Below, piece by piece: positions 17,123 through 27,090 of a stretch of 64,000 nt of DNA. The DNA lies in assembly GCA_913020445.1 (NCBI GenBank), contig CAJWAR010000007.1, forward strand, positions 41,058 through 105,057. The letters run 5' to 3'. The stretch is from an uncultured Rhodospirillaceae bacterium. Lineage in GTDB: Bacteria; Pseudomonadota; Alphaproteobacteria; Rhodospirillales; UBA2165. The number at the start of each line of letters is the position of its first letter. The first letter of the stretch is position 1. Below the pieces are notes generated by a model. The model had not been told where the DNA came from and ran no database searches. It saw only the letters and a list, made by a program, of their open reading frames with translations. A program made the position numbers and the translations under genes.

Positions 17123-19567
17123 TTAAATCTTCGCATTTCGAAGCCGTAAGGCATTACCGATGACCGAAACTGAACTTAAACTCATCGCTGCACTGGCGAT
17201 CATCGGGCTCAGCAAAATGCCAAAGAACGGGAACAGAATTCCAGCCGCAACAGGTACGCCTAAACTATTATAAACAAAGGCGAAAAATAGATTTTGCCGA
17301 ATGTTCCTCATCGTCATTTTACTTAGATTACGGGCCCGTAAAACACCACGTAAATCACCTTTGACGAGGGTTACTTCGGCGCTTTGCATGGCGATGTCGG
17401 TGCCCGTGCCCATGGCAATGCCGACATTGGCTTGAGCCAGTGCCGGGGCATCATTGATACCATCACCGGCCATCGCCACGATGCGGCCTTCTTCTTGATA
17501 TTCTTTGACCAAATTGTTTTTGTCTTGCGGCAGCACACCTGCGCGGAACTCGCTGATCCCCAATTCTTTCGCCACCGCCTCTGCGGTTGCTAGAGCATCA
17601 CCGGTCGCCATAATGATTTTAATACCATTAGCTTGAAGATTCTTAATAGCCTCTCGCGATGATTCTTTGATCGGATCAGTGACGATCAGCAAGCCGGCTA
17701 ATGTGTCACCGATTGAAACGGTGATAACCGTGCTGCCGGATTGTTGCGCTGCTGTTGCCTGATCGATAAGGGGGCCATAGTCGATGATGTGGTTACCAAT
17801 TTCGACTCTCTGATCCTTGACGACCCCGCGAACGCCCTGCCCGGTGGTTGATTGAAAATAAGCGACGCTGCTTAAAGCTATATTTTTTTCTCTGGCCGCA
17901 GCCACAATAGCGGCCGCCAAGGGATGCTCACTTGATTGTTCAATACTGGCAGCATGTTCCAGCAGGGTGTTTTCATCGAACCCGGGCGCCGGATGAATAG
18001 CAGTCAGCGTTGGTTTACCCTCGGTCAACGTGCCGGTTTTATCGACAATCAGGGTATCAACCTGCTCCATTTGCTCGAGCGCTTGTGCATCTTTTATCAA
18101 GACGCCGAGCTGAGCCCCTTTGCCCATACCGACCATGATCGACATTGGTGTCGCCAATCCAAGCGCACAGGGGCAGGCAATAATCAGCACCGCGACCGCA
18201 TTAACGAGGGCAAAGGCAAAAGCCGGCGCCGGGCCAAAGATCGACCACAATATAAAGGTTAAGACAGCCGAACCGACAACCGCTGGCACGAAATAGCCCG
18301 ACACCCGGTCAGCAACACGCTGCACCGGGGCACGGCTGCGTTGCGACTCACCGACCATGCGCACGATTTGTGAAAGCAATGTCTCCGCACCGACATGTTC
18401 TGCCTCGATAATCAGGCTGCCGGTTTGATTGAGAGTCGCACCTGTCACCTGATCGCCGATATTTTTAGACAATGGAATCGCCTCGCCGGTAATCATCGAT
18501 TCATCAACCGAGCTGGAACCATCAACAACTACGCCATCCACCGGTATGGCACTGCCCGGTTTAACGCGCAGCTGGTCACCGACGCTGACCTCATCCAAGG
18601 GGATTTCCTGATCGTCTTTCCCAGCTTCAACCCGGAACGCTGTCTTAGGCGATAAATCCAGCAAGCCTCTAATCGCACTGCCAGTTTCAGCGCGGGCTTT
18701 AAGTTCCATCACCTGGCCGAGCTGGACCAAAACCGTGATCACGGCAGCGGCTTCGAAATAAACCGCGATGGCGCCATTATGCATAAAGGCCGCCGGGAAT
18801 ATGTCCGGTAACAAGGTTGCCACCACGCTATAGAGATAAGCCACACCCACACCGATGCCAATCAGCGTAAACATATTGAAGTTAAGCGTGACGATTGAGG
18901 ACCAGGCGCGCTCAAAAAATGGCCTGCCGCCCCATAAAACTGCGGGAGTCGCTAACACGAACTGAATCCATATATTTATATTTAATGGGATGATTTGGCC
19001 GATGGGATCGTTCGGTATTAAATCGCCCATCGCCAGTATCAAAGTCGGCAGCGCCAACGCGCCAGTGAGCCAAAAACGGCGCCGCATATCATCAAGTTCG
19101 GGATTTTCGGTCTCAAGTATCGCGGCGATGGGGTCTTTAGGTTCTAATGCCATGCCACAGATTGGGCAGGCGCCAGGACCGATTTGCTCAATCTCGGGGT
19201 CCATCGGGCAAGTATAGATGGCGTCCGGATCACCTGCATCCTGCTGATTTCGATCAAGGTATTGCTCAGGAGAAGCACTAAATTTAGTGCGGCAACCATC
19301 CGCGCAGAAATAGTATCGATTGCCCTCATACTGATACTCACTGTCCCCTTTTAAACGGATGTCGACCTTCATGCCGCATACCGGGTCGATCTGAATCAAA
19401 TAATTCTCAGGGTCTTTGCTGAATTTAGCCCGGCAGCCGTCACAACAAAAATGATAGTTATCTGCTTCAAATTCGTGGTGATGATCGGTTGTTTGAGGGT
19501 CCACCGACATGAAGCAAACCGGATCTTTTGCGGGGTCTTTGACAGCGTTTTTGGACATTTCGTTCAT
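17123..19567 (-). CDS. copA: Copper-translocating P1B-type ATPase with tandem YHS domains
   Basis: Exports Cu(I) from the cytoplasm using ATP. The 814-residue protein starts with two YHS-type Cys-rich domains (about 15-58 and 61-105; DPVC...CCDGCRAKF and DPVCGMKV...CADGCRTKF), then a heavy-metal-binding segment with YTCPMDPEI and [11 protein letters not shown] (118-144). No classical HMA (GMxCxxC) domain is present. The pump core has the ion-path CPC (465-467), TGE (360-362), the phosphorylated Asp509 in DKTGTLTEG and the hinge [10 protein letters not shown]. Eight membrane segments are expected. It is transcribed from a CueR-type promoter and followed by cueR. ATG at 19567 or at 19558 are both possible starts. 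Confidence 0.95.
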   Translation of the reverse strand: MNEMSKNAVKDPAKDPVCFMSVDPQTTDHHHEFEADNYHFCCDGCRAKFSKDPENYLIQIDPVCGMKVDIRLKGDSEYQYEGNRYYFCADGCRTKFSASPEQYLDRNQQDAGDPDAIYTCPMDPEIEQIGPGACPICGMALEPKDPIAAILETENPELDDMRRRFWLTGALALPTLILAMGDLIPNDPIGQIIPLNINIWIQFVLATPAVLWGGRPFFERAWSSIVTLNFNMFTLIGIGVGVAYLYSVVATLLPDIFPAAFMHNGAIAVYFEAAAVITVLVQLGQVMELKARAETGSAIRGLLDLSPKTAFRVEAGKDDQEIPLDEVSVGDQLRVKPGSAIPVDGVVVDGSSSVDESMITGEAIPLSKNIGDQVTGATLNQTGSLIIEAEHVGAETLLSQIVRMVGESQRSRAPVQRVADRVSGYFVPAVVGSAVLTFILWSIFGPAPAFAFALVNAVAVLIIACPCALGLATPMSIMVGMGKGAQLGVLIKDAQALEQMEQVDTLIVDKTGTLTEGKPTLTAIHPAPGFDENTLLEHAASIEQSSEHPLAAAIVAAAREKNIALSSVAYFQSTTGQGVRGVVKDQRVEIGNHIIDYGPLIDQATAAQQSGSTVITVSIGDTLAGLLIVTDPIKESSREAIKNLQANGIKIIMATGDALATAEAVAKELGISEFRAGVLPQDKNNLVKEYQEEGRIVAMAGDGINDAPALAQANVGIAMGTGTDIAMQSAEVTLVKGDLRGVLRARNLSKMTMRNIRQNLFFAFVYNSLGVPVAAGILFPFFGILLSPMIASAAMSLSSVSVIGNALRLRNAKI

Positions 19568-19605
19568 ATTCTGGCTTTCAAACCTTCTAGTTAGATATAA
19601 CCCTC

Positions 19606-19636
19606 ACTATAAACCTTCCAGTATCTGGAAGGTCAA
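19606..19636 (-). promoter_or_regulatory. CueR operator and copA promoter
   Basis: A perfect dyad ACCTTCC-N7-GGAAGGT occupies 19613-19633, the classic copper MerR-family operator. On the minus strand it sits between TTGACC (-35, 19636-19631) and TATAGT (-10, 19611-19606), separated by 19 bp, the overlong spacer that CueR-like regulators need to correct by DNA twisting. It drives copA-cueR. trpG lies on the other side. Confidence 0.93.
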
Positions 19637-19735
19637 ATACTATTATTGTTAATCGTGACGCTTGACGTTATTGGCCTCTGCTTGCATTGTGCGCCAAAAT
19701 TTACACCGGGAATCAGGCGCTTACTGTTAAATAAT

Positions 19736-20305
19736 ATGTTTTTACTGATCGATAATTACGACAGTTTTACCTACAATCTTTGGCATTATTTGAGTGAGAT
19801 TGGTGTCGACGTTGAGGTGCGCCGCAACGACGCCGTTAGCGCGGAGGACGCGCTGGCGCTCAATCCCGACGCCATCATCATTTCGCCCGGACCGTGTGAT
19901 CCGGATAAAGCCGGCATTTGCTTGGAATTGGTCGAAAAAGCGGCTGGAAAACTGCCGATATTTGGTGTTTGTCTCGGCTATCAGGCCATCGGTCAGGTGT
20001 TCGGCGCGAAAGTCGTGCGCTCACCGCTGCCGATGCATGGCAAGTTGAGCAAAATCAGTCACAGCGGCAGTGGTATATTTGCTGATCTGCCGGATGAATT
20101 CGATGCCACGCGCTATCATTCGCTCATGCTGGAACAAAAAGATTGGCCAGAAGACCTTGAAATTACTGCAAAAAGTGAAGATGGCGTTATAATGGCGATT
20201 GCGCATAAAGAACATGCGATATCTGGTGTTCAGTTTCATCCGGAAAGTATTGCTTCGGAACACGGGCATAAGCTGCTGCAAAACTTTGTGGCGCTGGTTA
20301 ACTAA
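19736..20305 (+). CDS. trpG: Anthranilate synthase component II (glutamine amidotransferase)
   Basis: Class I glutamine amidotransferase that feeds ammonia to TrpE. With the start at ATG 19736 the product is 189 residues and begins [14 protein letters not shown], the family-typical N-terminus; an in-frame TTG 90 bp upstream would add 30 unrelated residues and was not used. The catalytic triad is Cys79 (FGVCLGYQ), His168 and Glu170 (GVQFHPES). The oxyanion segment ISPGPCDP is present. No strong ribosome-binding site precedes the ATG. It heads the trpG-trpD-trpC-moaC-moeA run but is separated from trpE by the deacetylase/cueR/copA insert. Confidence 0.95.
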   Translation: MFLLIDNYDSFTYNLWHYLSEIGVDVEVRRNDAVSAEDALALNPDAIIISPGPCDPDKAGICLELVEKAAGKLPIFGVCLGYQAIGQVFGAKVVRSPLPMHGKLSKISHSGSGIFADLPDEFDATRYHSLMLEQKDWPEDLEITAKSEDGVIMAIAHKEHAISGVQFHPESIASEHGHKLLQNFVALVN

Positions 20306-20334
20306 CAAAAATTGTTTGGGGAAAGCGTTTAAAT

Positions 20335-21381
20335 ATGAATGACGAAATAAAAGATATGAAATCCTTTATCGCTACGGTGGCCAATGGTAATTCGCTGAAC
20401 CAAGCCGATGCCGAAATCGCTTTTAATATCATCATGTCAGGTGATGCGACGCCGTCTCAAATTGGCGGCTTTCTGATGGCGCTGAGAGTTCGGGGTGAAA
20501 CAGTGGACGAGATCACGGGTGCCGCACGCGCCATGCGGGCGAAAGCGGTCTACGTCGAGGCGCCAGAAAACGCCATTGATGTGGTTGGTACCGGTGGTGA
20601 TGGCTCAGGCACCTATAATATTTCAACCGGTGCGGCGTTAGTTGTCGCCGCTTGTGGCGTACCGGTGGCCAAACACGGTAACCGCGCCCTGTCGTCTAAA
20701 TCCGGTGCGGCGGATACGTTATCTGCGCTCGGCGTCAACAATGATGCGGATTTCGAGTTGATTAAGCAGTCCATCAAGGAAGCCGGCATCGGTTTTCTGA
20801 TGGCGCCCCGCCACCACAGCGCGATGCGTCACGTCGCCGGACCCCGGGTCGAGTTGGCGACCCGAACCGTTTTTAATTTACTTGGTCCGATCTGTAACCC
20901 ATCCGGCGTAAAGCGCCAATTGACCGGTGTTTTTGCCAAGGAATGGGTTGAACCAATCGCGCAAACCTTGGGCCAACTTGGTAGTGAGCGTGCCTGGATT
21001 ATGCACGGCTCGGACGGTACCGATGAATTGACCACAACCGGCCCCTCTTTCGTTGCCGAACTTAAAGATGGCAAAGTAACGAGCTTTGAGGTCAATCCGG
21101 AAGATGCCGGCTTGCCGATCGCCGCCGCGGAAGACCTTAAAGGTGGTGATGCCGGTTATAATGCCGGGGCCATCCATGTCATGCTCGATGGTGAGCCGTC
21201 GGCTTACCGTGATGTTGTCCTCTATAATGCGGCGGCGGCGCTGATGGTGGCGGATAAAGTTGATAACCTCAAAGATGGTGTCGCCATGGCCGCCGAAGCT
21301 GTCGACACGGGCAAGGCAAAACAAACTTTAGAAAAGTTAGTCGAAATCACCAATTCCGACGAAGATGGAGATGCAGCTTGA
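20335..21381 (+). CDS. trpD: Anthranilate phosphoribosyltransferase
   Basis: Transfers phosphoribose from PRPP to anthranilate, the second step of tryptophan synthesis. The 348-residue protein has the PRPP/Mg-binding [14 protein letters not shown] (about residues 86-99), [17 protein letters not shown] and the anthranilate-side segment [25 protein letters not shown] is also typical. An in-frame ATG seven codons in is an alternative start; the upstream one follows GGGGAAAG. Its stop overlaps the TTG start of trpC, so the two are translationally coupled. Confidence 0.97.
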   Translation: MNDEIKDMKSFIATVANGNSLNQADAEIAFNIIMSGDATPSQIGGFLMALRVRGETVDEITGAARAMRAKAVYVEAPENAIDVVGTGGDGSGTYNISTGAALVVAACGVPVAKHGNRALSSKSGAADTLSALGVNNDADFELIKQSIKEAGIGFLMAPRHHSAMRHVAGPRVELATRTVFNLLGPICNPSGVKRQLTGVFAKEWVEPIAQTLGQLGSERAWIMHGSDGTDELTTTGPSFVAELKDGKVTSFEVNPEDAGLPIAAAEDLKGGDAGYNAGAIHVMLDGEPSAYRDVVLYNAAAALMVADKVDNLKDGVAMAAEAVDTGKAKQTLEKLVEITNSDEDGDAA

Positions 21382-22196
21382 GCGACGTGCTGGTCGAAAT
21401 ATGTGACGTCAAAAGAGAGCATATCCTGAAACAAAAAAACACTGTTTCAGAAGCCATCTTACTCGACCAAGCCAAGCATTCAGACGCCCCGCGCGGTTTT
21501 ATTAACGCACTAAAAAAAGCGCAAAATTCTGGTAATTTTGGGCTAATTGCGGAAATTAAAAAAGCCTCGCCGTCTAAAGGTCTGATCCGCGAAGATTTTG
21601 ATCCGGCGAGCCTCGCAACGGCGTATAAAAACGGTGGGGCCACTTGTATGTCCGTGTTGACTGATGAACCATATTTTCAAGGCGCTGATGCTTTCCTTGA
21701 ACAAGCCCAAGCAACCGTTGATCTGCCGGCAATTCGTAAAGACTTCATGCTCGACTCCTATCAAATTATCGAAGCGCGGGCGTTGGGCGCGGATTGTATC
21801 TTACTGATTATGGCTTGCCTGGATGACAGTACTGCAGCTGAGCTTAAAGCCGCGGCAGATGAACTCGGAATGGATGCGTTAGTTGAAGTGCACAACCAAA
21901 CAGAAATGGAACGCGCGCTTAAGCTCGCCCCGGCTTTGCTCGGCATAAATAACCGCAATCTGAAAACGCTTGAGGTTGATCTCGCAACCACTGAAACTTT
22001 AGCACCGCTTGCAGGTGAAGATGTATTGCTGGTTAGCGAGTCCGGGTTATATAACCATGATGACCTGCAACGGATGAGCGATGCCGGGGTGAGTTGTTTC
22101 TTGGTTGGCGAGTCGTTAATGCGCGAGCCCGATGTCGAAGCGGCAACCCGGCGGTTGCTCGGCAACGAAACAAATTTAAAGTCAGCGAGTGCTTAA
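21378..22196 (+). CDS. trpC: Indole-3-glycerol-phosphate synthase
   Basis: Closes the indole ring to form indole-3-glycerol phosphate. The 272-residue single-domain enzyme has the catalytic lysine segment [10 protein letters not shown], the [12 protein letters not shown] strand, [13 protein letters not shown] and VSESGL. There is no fused TrpF domain. The start is TTG (21378) inside the trpD stop codon; the next Met lies well inside the conserved domain, so TTG is required. moaC begins 3 bp after its stop. Confidence 0.96.
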   Translation: MSDVLVEICDVKREHILKQKNTVSEAILLDQAKHSDAPRGFINALKKAQNSGNFGLIAEIKKASPSKGLIREDFDPASLATAYKNGGATCMSVLTDEPYFQGADAFLEQAQATVDLPAIRKDFMLDSYQIIEARALGADCILLIMACLDDSTAAELKAAADELGMDALVEVHNQTEMERALKLAPALLGINNRNLKTLEVDLATTETLAPLAGEDVLLVSESGLYNHDDLQRMSDAGVSCFLVGESLMREPDVEAATRRLLGNETNLKSASA

Positions 22197-22199
22197 ACG

Positions 22200-22676
22200 A
22201 TGAACGACCTCACCCATTTAGATAAAGACGGCAATGCGATCATGGTCGATGTCGGTGATAAAGCCACTACCGAGCGCACAGCGACCGCAGCCGGATCAAT
22301 TTATATGGAGCCTGCGACACTCAAATTAATCACTGACAAGGGTGTTAAAAAAGGTGATGTGCTATCGATCGCCCAGCTCGCCGGGATCATGGGGGCCAAA
22401 CGCACGCCAGATCTCATTCCGCTCTGTCACCCGCTGACCTTAACTTCGGTGAAGGTCGAGCTGAGCTGTGATGCTACAAGGAACGCCGTCGATATATCGG
22501 CAACTTGTAAATTATCCGGCCAAACAGGTGTAGAGATGGAAGCTTTAACCGCTGTCTCGATTGCTGCCCTCACGGTCTACGACATGTGCAAAGCAGTTGA
22601 TCGCGCGATGCAGATTGGCGATATCCGCCTGATCCATAAGGCGGGCGGCAAATCGGGTGAATTCAAAGGTAGTTAA
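22200..22676 (+). CDS. moaC: Cyclic pyranopterin monophosphate synthase
   Basis: Second enzyme of molybdenum cofactor synthesis; it turns the MoaA product into cyclic pyranopterin monophosphate. At 158 residues it is of normal length, starting with [18 protein letters not shown]. The motifs [16 protein letters not shown] and [19 protein letters not shown] carry the conserved active-site residues, and the C-terminus ends GGKSGEF. The trpC-moaC-moeA-lexA order is a known alphaproteobacterial arrangement. The cofactor also serves the molybdenum enzyme at 56.8 kb. Confidence 0.97.
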   Translation: MNDLTHLDKDGNAIMVDVGDKATTERTATAAGSIYMEPATLKLITDKGVKKGDVLSIAQLAGIMGAKRTPDLIPLCHPLTLTSVKVELSCDATRNAVDISATCKLSGQTGVEMEALTAVSIAALTVYDMCKAVDRAMQIGDIRLIHKAGGKSGEFKGS

Positions 22677-22694
22677 AATATTTAGGAGAGAAAC

Positions 22695-23915
22695 TTGCCG
22701 GAAATAACTGAAGGCATGATTGCGGTAGATGACGCGCTCGAAAACGTGCTCGCGGGCGTCTCACAATTAGGCAGCGAAGATATCAACATCGCCGATGCGC
22801 AAGGCCGTATATTGGCAGCCGACGTGGCTTCGCACCTGACCCAACCGCCAGTCGATGTGTCGGCAATGGATGGCTATGCAGTGCGCGCCCAAGATGTCGC
22901 GACGGTTCCGGCGACCTTGACGCAAATCGGTGAATCTGCCGCTGGCAGTGGCTTTGATGGCAAAATTGAGGCCGGCCAAACAACCAGGATTTTTACCGGT
23001 GCACCGGTTCCCGAAGGCGCTGACGCTATCGTCATCCAGGAAGATACCGATGTCGATGGTGATCAAATCACCATGAAAGAAGCCTCACCCGAGGGCAAAT
23101 TTATCCGTCCTGCCGGGCTCGACTTTAAGAAAGATGAAGTTCTGCTGAAAGCCGGTATCCGGTTAAACTCCAGAAATACCGCGCTGGCCGCGGCGATGAA
23201 CGTGCCGTGGTTGAAAGTTACCCGCCAGCCTCGGGTCGCCATTCTTTCAACCGGTGATGAATTGGTGATGCCCGGTGAACCCCTCGGCCCCGAGCAGATT
23301 ATCAGCTCCAACAGTATTGGCCTGGCCGCATTTGTGCAGGCCAATGGCGGCGTGCCGATTAATCTCGGCATTGCCAAAGACGATCCGGATTCATTACGTG
23401 ATATTTTAGCGACCATAACCGGCGCCGATATGCTGGTGACAATCGGTGGCGCATCGGTCGGTGATTATGATCTGGTCAAGACCGTGCTCGGCGAAGAAGG
23501 TCTCGATATCACTTTCAGCCGTGTCGCTATGCGTCCTGGGAAACCGCTCATATTCGGCAAGATTAATGGCATCCCGATGTTGGGTCTTCCCGGCAATCCG
23601 GTTTCAGCCGGCGTTACCGCTGCCCTCTTCCTGCGTCCTGCCATCAATAAAATGCTGGGTGCGGCCGATACCACGCACGTTACCGAAACCGCAGTGCTGG
23701 GGCGGGATTTAGCTGAAAATGACAAACGCCAGGACTATATCCGTGCCACGCTCTCTATTGGCAGTGACGGCGCCCTCACCGCCATGCCCTTCGGTCGCCA
23801 GGACAGCTCAATGCTGGCGCGATTCGCCGAAGCCGCGTGTTTGGTCATCCGCGCGCCCTTTGCGCCGCCGATAAAAGCAGGTGAGCGTGTCGAAATCATC
23901 AGATTGGATACCTGA
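22695..23915 (+). CDS. moeA: Molybdopterin molybdenumtransferase
   Basis: Inserts molybdate into adenylylated molybdopterin, the last step of cofactor assembly. The 406-residue protein has the MoeA order: N-terminal domain with PPVDVSAMDGYAVRA, IFTGAPVPEGADAIV and IRPAGLDFKK, the MogA-like domain with ILSTGDELV, TIGGASVGDYD, MRPGKPLIFG and LPGNPVSAGV, then a beta-barrel C-terminus. The TTG at 22695 has AGGAGAG 5-6 bp upstream and is preferred over an ATG seven codons later. Confidence 0.95.
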   Translation: MPEITEGMIAVDDALENVLAGVSQLGSEDINIADAQGRILAADVASHLTQPPVDVSAMDGYAVRAQDVATVPATLTQIGESAAGSGFDGKIEAGQTTRIFTGAPVPEGADAIVIQEDTDVDGDQITMKEASPEGKFIRPAGLDFKKDEVLLKAGIRLNSRNTALAAAMNVPWLKVTRQPRVAILSTGDELVMPGEPLGPEQIISSNSIGLAAFVQANGGVPINLGIAKDDPDSLRDILATITGADMLVTIGGASVGDYDLVKTVLGEEGLDITFSRVAMRPGKPLIFGKINGIPMLGLPGNPVSAGVTAALFLRPAINKMLGAADTTHVTETAVLGRDLAENDKRQDYIRATLSIGSDGALTAMPFGRQDSSMLARFAEAACLVIRAPFAPPIKAGERVEIIRLDT

Positions 23916-23971
23916 TAGTCGTTTTTTTGTCACTTCCGGCAAAAAAACACTCATTTTTACAATTTTCCCTC

Positions 23972-24025
23972 TTGACCTCAAAAAAGAACCAAACTAGAAC
24001 ATGTATGGACGTTTTGGTTTTGTTC
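23972..24025 (+). promoter_or_regulatory. lexA promoter with one perfect and one near-perfect SOS box
   Basis: TTGACC (23972-23977) and TAGAAC (23995-24000) are 17 bp apart. GAAC-N7-GAAC at 23986-24000, which on the other strand is GTTC-N7-GTTC, is the alphaproteobacterial LexA box; it covers the end of the spacer and the -10. A second half-matched site, GTTT-N7-GTTC, follows at 24011-24025 in the opposite orientation. The position fits LexA autorepression. It is 113-166 bp before the lexA ATG. Confidence 0.87.
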
Positions 24026-24137
24026 TATATTTAGTAGGTAGCGCAACCTAGGCGGCTATATTGTGATTTTGCCATTAATATCGCCGCTAACGACAGAGTT
24101 GAATTGATGCAAAGCAAAAAAAATCAGGAGTTTAAAA

Positions 24138-24827
24138 ATGCTCACTAAAAAACAATATGAATTGCTTATGTATATCGATCATAGTCTTCGCGAATCCGGA
24201 GTCTCACCTTCCTTCGATGAAATGAAAGATGCCCTTGATCTGAAATCTAAATCGGGCATTCATCGTCTTATCACCGGCCTCGAAGAGCGCGGATTTATCC
24301 GCCGCCTGCCGCATCGAGCCCGCGCTTTGGAAGTTATAAAGCTGCCTGAAAATGCGCAAAATTCAACCGCGCCAAGTTACGCACCCAATGTTATTAAAGC
24401 TGATTTTGGCAATGGCGAGGCCCTACCGGCTGCCGCCAGTGAAGCTGCCGAGTTGCCCTTATTGGGTAAAATCGCAGCCGGTACTCCGATTGAGGCCATC
24501 AGTGATCCAACCCGTTATATCGGCGTACCGCCAGATCTGATGGGGCGCGGCGAGCACTATGCCCTTGAAATTGATGGTGATTCCATGATTGATGCCGGCA
24601 TTTATGATGGCGATACAGTTATTATAGAGAAAACTGATACGGCCGAAAATGGCACGATTGTCGTTGCTCTGGTTGATGACAGTGAGGCAACGCTTAAACG
24701 CATTCGCAAAAAAGGCGATACCATTGCACTGGAACCGGCGAACAAAGATTTTGAAACACGGATTTTTGGTCCCGACCGGGTTCAGGTGCAAGGCCGGCTT
24801 GTTGGTTTAATCCGCGCCTATCATTAA
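24138..24827 (+). CDS. lexA: LexA SOS repressor
   Basis: Repressor of the DNA-damage response that cleaves itself when RecA filaments form. The 229-residue protein has an N-terminal winged helix (1-65; [10 protein letters not shown] and [15 protein letters not shown]), a linker, and an S24 peptidase-like domain. The self-cleavage bond is Ala114-Gly115 (GKIAAGTP), and the catalytic dyad is Ser149 (DGDSMIDAG) and Lys187 (ATLKRI). The start ATG follows AGGAG. Two SOS boxes lie upstream and a strong terminator lies downstream. It is convergent with comEC, sharing TTAA at their stops. Confidence 0.98.
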   Translation: MLTKKQYELLMYIDHSLRESGVSPSFDEMKDALDLKSKSGIHRLITGLEERGFIRRLPHRARALEVIKLPENAQNSTAPSYAPNVIKADFGNGEALPAAASEAAELPLLGKIAAGTPIEAISDPTRYIGVPPDLMGRGEHYALEIDGDSMIDAGIYDGDTVIIEKTDTAENGTIVVALVDDSEATLKRIRKKGDTIALEPANKDFETRIFGPDRVQVQGRLVGLIRAYH

Positions 24828-26941
24828 CCTGAATTATTTTTTTCTGGAGGACGTAAGACCCAGGGTCTGCGTCCTCTTTTACTATTAACGTTCTCAACTA
24901 CCGCGCCCTCTTTTTTCAACCAAATCGCATGCGCGCCGTGCCGCCACAAATCAAACCAGTCGATCACTAATTTCGCCGACGGACAGTGCCACGGCACCGG
25001 TACCGCACTGACAACAATGTCGGCGCTTTGGCAATCTTCCGGAACAGCCTGGGAATCGGTGATTAAGGCAACTTTATAATCTTTTTGCGAGAATATGCAG
25101 CCCAACCGGTCGCAGGTCAGCGATTTATCCTGAGAAAAGCCCTGTTTGGGCCAATCCTGGCTGGTTTGACTGCTTTGACCGACCCGCCGTAACCAGGTTT
25201 CGCCGGCAAATTTGGAGACGCGCTGAGAGGATAAATGCAGCGTTCCGGTAGAACCTTTGACTGCGAATAACTTGCCACGTTCCTCGACGACAATATCAGG
25301 TGTTGAGACGAAAAACACTGTGCTGAGTCCAACGACAACTAAACTGACCCCACCGAGGCGCCATTTTTGCCGCCACAGACAGAGCCACAGCCCGCCAAGA
25401 CCGATCGCTACGAGCGCCGAGACCGGAAGTGCGGGTACAATAACGACGGCCCCTTTCCAACTGGCAATTGTTTGCGCAATGGCGATGATGAGCTCAACCC
25501 CCCAACCCATCGGAATAAGGCCAAACTCAGCGAGGCCAAGCGGCATAAGCATAAAGGACACAATAGCCCAGGGCATGACCCAAAGGGCTGTCACCGGCAC
25601 GGCAAGAACATTGGCAAACAAACCGAACTGCGCCATTTGATTAAAGTGATAAATCGCGAAAGGTGACGTGGCGATAGTGGCTATGATTGTGGTGAGCGCA
25701 ATGCCGGCAATGTAGCGCGCAGGGCGCCGCCACCAGACAGTTCGATCTTGTTCGATATTACGCTCTTTAAGAAACTCATAAGTGGCGATCAAGGCGATGA
25801 CGGCGGCAAATGAAAGTTGAAAGCTGGCCCCTAACAGACTCTCCGGCCGCAAGATAAGAATTGCCAACGCCGCCCAGGCAACCAAACGTAGCGAGATGCC
25901 CTGACGATCAACAATAACCGCCAACAATACGAGGCTGATCATCAGAAAGGCGCGCTGTGTCGGCACTGTCGCACCAGCCATAACGGCATAACCAAAAGCG
26001 CCTAAAATAGCCAAAAAGGCCGCCCATTTTTTAATCGGCTGACGCAAAGCTACTTTAGGCAAAAGCGCAAAAATAGATCGAAATCCGCCAAAAAGCAGAC
26101 CTGCAACCAAGCCTATGTGAAGGCCGGAGATGGCGAGCAGATGGGCCAAACCTGATTGCCGAAAAGCCTCCAGCACCGTTTTCGGAATACCACTTCGATC
26201 ACCGGTCATGAGCGCTGCCGCAACGCCGCCGATAGCTCCAGGAATGGCGCGGCGTATTTTTTCGGCGATCGCATGACGCAACTCGGCAACGAATAAATTA
26301 ATCGCCGTGGAGATATGAAGGTTAGCAGTCCCGGTAAACGAACTTTGTAATATTTCTGCCTTACCCATGCCGAAACCGGTGGCGCCGATTGCCATAAAAT
26401 AAAAGCGCCGTTGAAAATCAAAACTCCCCGGCATGACCGGCGCCGGTGGAGGCGTCAACACGCCACGCACTTTAATCCATTGCCCGGGCGCTAAGTCAGG
26501 TTGTTGACCGCGTAATTTCAGGCGTACCTTTTGCGGCATCTCGTAGGGTGCCAAAAAGGCTAAGTGAATTTTCTCAACAGTTATACGTGGTCCGTTTTCA
26601 AAATTTTCAACATGTAGAATGCGGCCGCTGATACTGGTCGGCCCGATGCGTTTTTGCAGCACCGGATGAGCGACGCTCATCGTTCGCCATTGCGCCGCCG
26701 TAAAACCAAAGGCAATAGCGAGTATTGTCAGGCCACTGCAGAGGGTTAAAAAGTTATGCCGCCTAAAATACACAACGAGACCTGCCGCCAAGATCACAAG
26801 AACACCCGCCCAAGCAGGTGGCTCACTATTGAGAGTATAATAAGCGCCCACGCCGCCGCCAACGCACACTGGCAGCCAGAGCACCCAGCGGTCGCGGTCG
26901 GCGAGGAATTGATTTGTTAATATTCTTAGGTGTTGGGGCAT
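24824..26941 (-). CDS. comEC: ComEC/Rec2-family DNA-uptake membrane protein
   Basis: A 705-residue polytopic inner-membrane protein of the ComEC family, the channel for single-stranded DNA in natural transformation. It has N-terminal membrane segments with a DUF4131-like soluble region (about 1-180), then the Competence domain (about 220-490) with [28 protein letters not shown] and the membrane helices that follow. The C-terminus (about 560-690) is a short soluble domain without an HxHxDH metallo-beta-lactamase motif, which seems common in alphaproteobacterial homologues. Whether this organism is competent cannot be told; no other com gene is nearby. The gene is convergent with lexA, overlapping by 4 bp. 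Confidence 0.92.
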   Translation of the reverse strand: MPQHLRILTNQFLADRDRWVLWLPVCVGGGVGAYYTLNSEPPAWAGVLVILAAGLVVYFRRHNFLTLCSGLTILAIAFGFTAAQWRTMSVAHPVLQKRIGPTSISGRILHVENFENGPRITVEKIHLAFLAPYEMPQKVRLKLRGQQPDLAPGQWIKVRGVLTPPPAPVMPGSFDFQRRFYFMAIGATGFGMGKAEILQSSFTGTANLHISTAINLFVAELRHAIAEKIRRAIPGAIGGVAAALMTGDRSGIPKTVLEAFRQSGLAHLLAISGLHIGLVAGLLFGGFRSIFALLPKVALRQPIKKWAAFLAILGAFGYAVMAGATVPTQRAFLMISLVLLAVIVDRQGISLRLVAWAALAILILRPESLLGASFQLSFAAVIALIATYEFLKERNIEQDRTVWWRRPARYIAGIALTTIIATIATSPFAIYHFNQMAQFGLFANVLAVPVTALWVMPWAIVSFMLMPLGLAEFGLIPMGWGVELIIAIAQTIASWKGAVVIVPALPVSALVAIGLGGLWLCLWRQKWRLGGVSLVVVGLSTVFFVSTPDIVVEERGKLFAVKGSTGTLHLSSQRVSKFAGETWLRRVGQSSQTSQDWPKQGFSQDKSLTCDRLGCIFSQKDYKVALITDSQAVPEDCQSADIVVSAVPVPWHCPSAKLVIDWFDLWRHGAHAIWLKKEGAVVENVNSKRGRRPWVLRPPEKNNSG
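24847..24880 (+). terminator. Rho-independent terminator of lexA inside the comEC 3' end
   Basis: A long stem pairs GAGGACG (24847-24853) with CGTCCTC (24870-24876) and, inside it, AGACCC (24856-24861) with GGGTCT (24863-24868), followed by TTTT. It starts 20 bp after the lexA stop and lies within the last codons of the convergent comEC gene. Confidence 0.85.
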
Positions 26942-27090
26942 ATTAATTTACTAGCATTAATAATTATAGCCGTCGACCAATCTCCAGCAAGTGGAGTCCC
27001 CATGGTTTTCAGAGTGACAGAGCCATATCGAACCGCTAAACTGCCCGCCGTCTAATGATTTATCCAATATTTTCAATAGGTTGAGCTGTT

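Noticed and set aside
19646..19735. Upstream TTG start for trpG
   Set aside because: The extra 30 residues have no family similarity, and the ATG at 19736 gives the usual N-terminus.
23921..23948. GTTTTTTTG / CAAAAAAAC stem after moeA
   Set aside because: A stem of A-T pairs with no GC core is too weak for a terminator.
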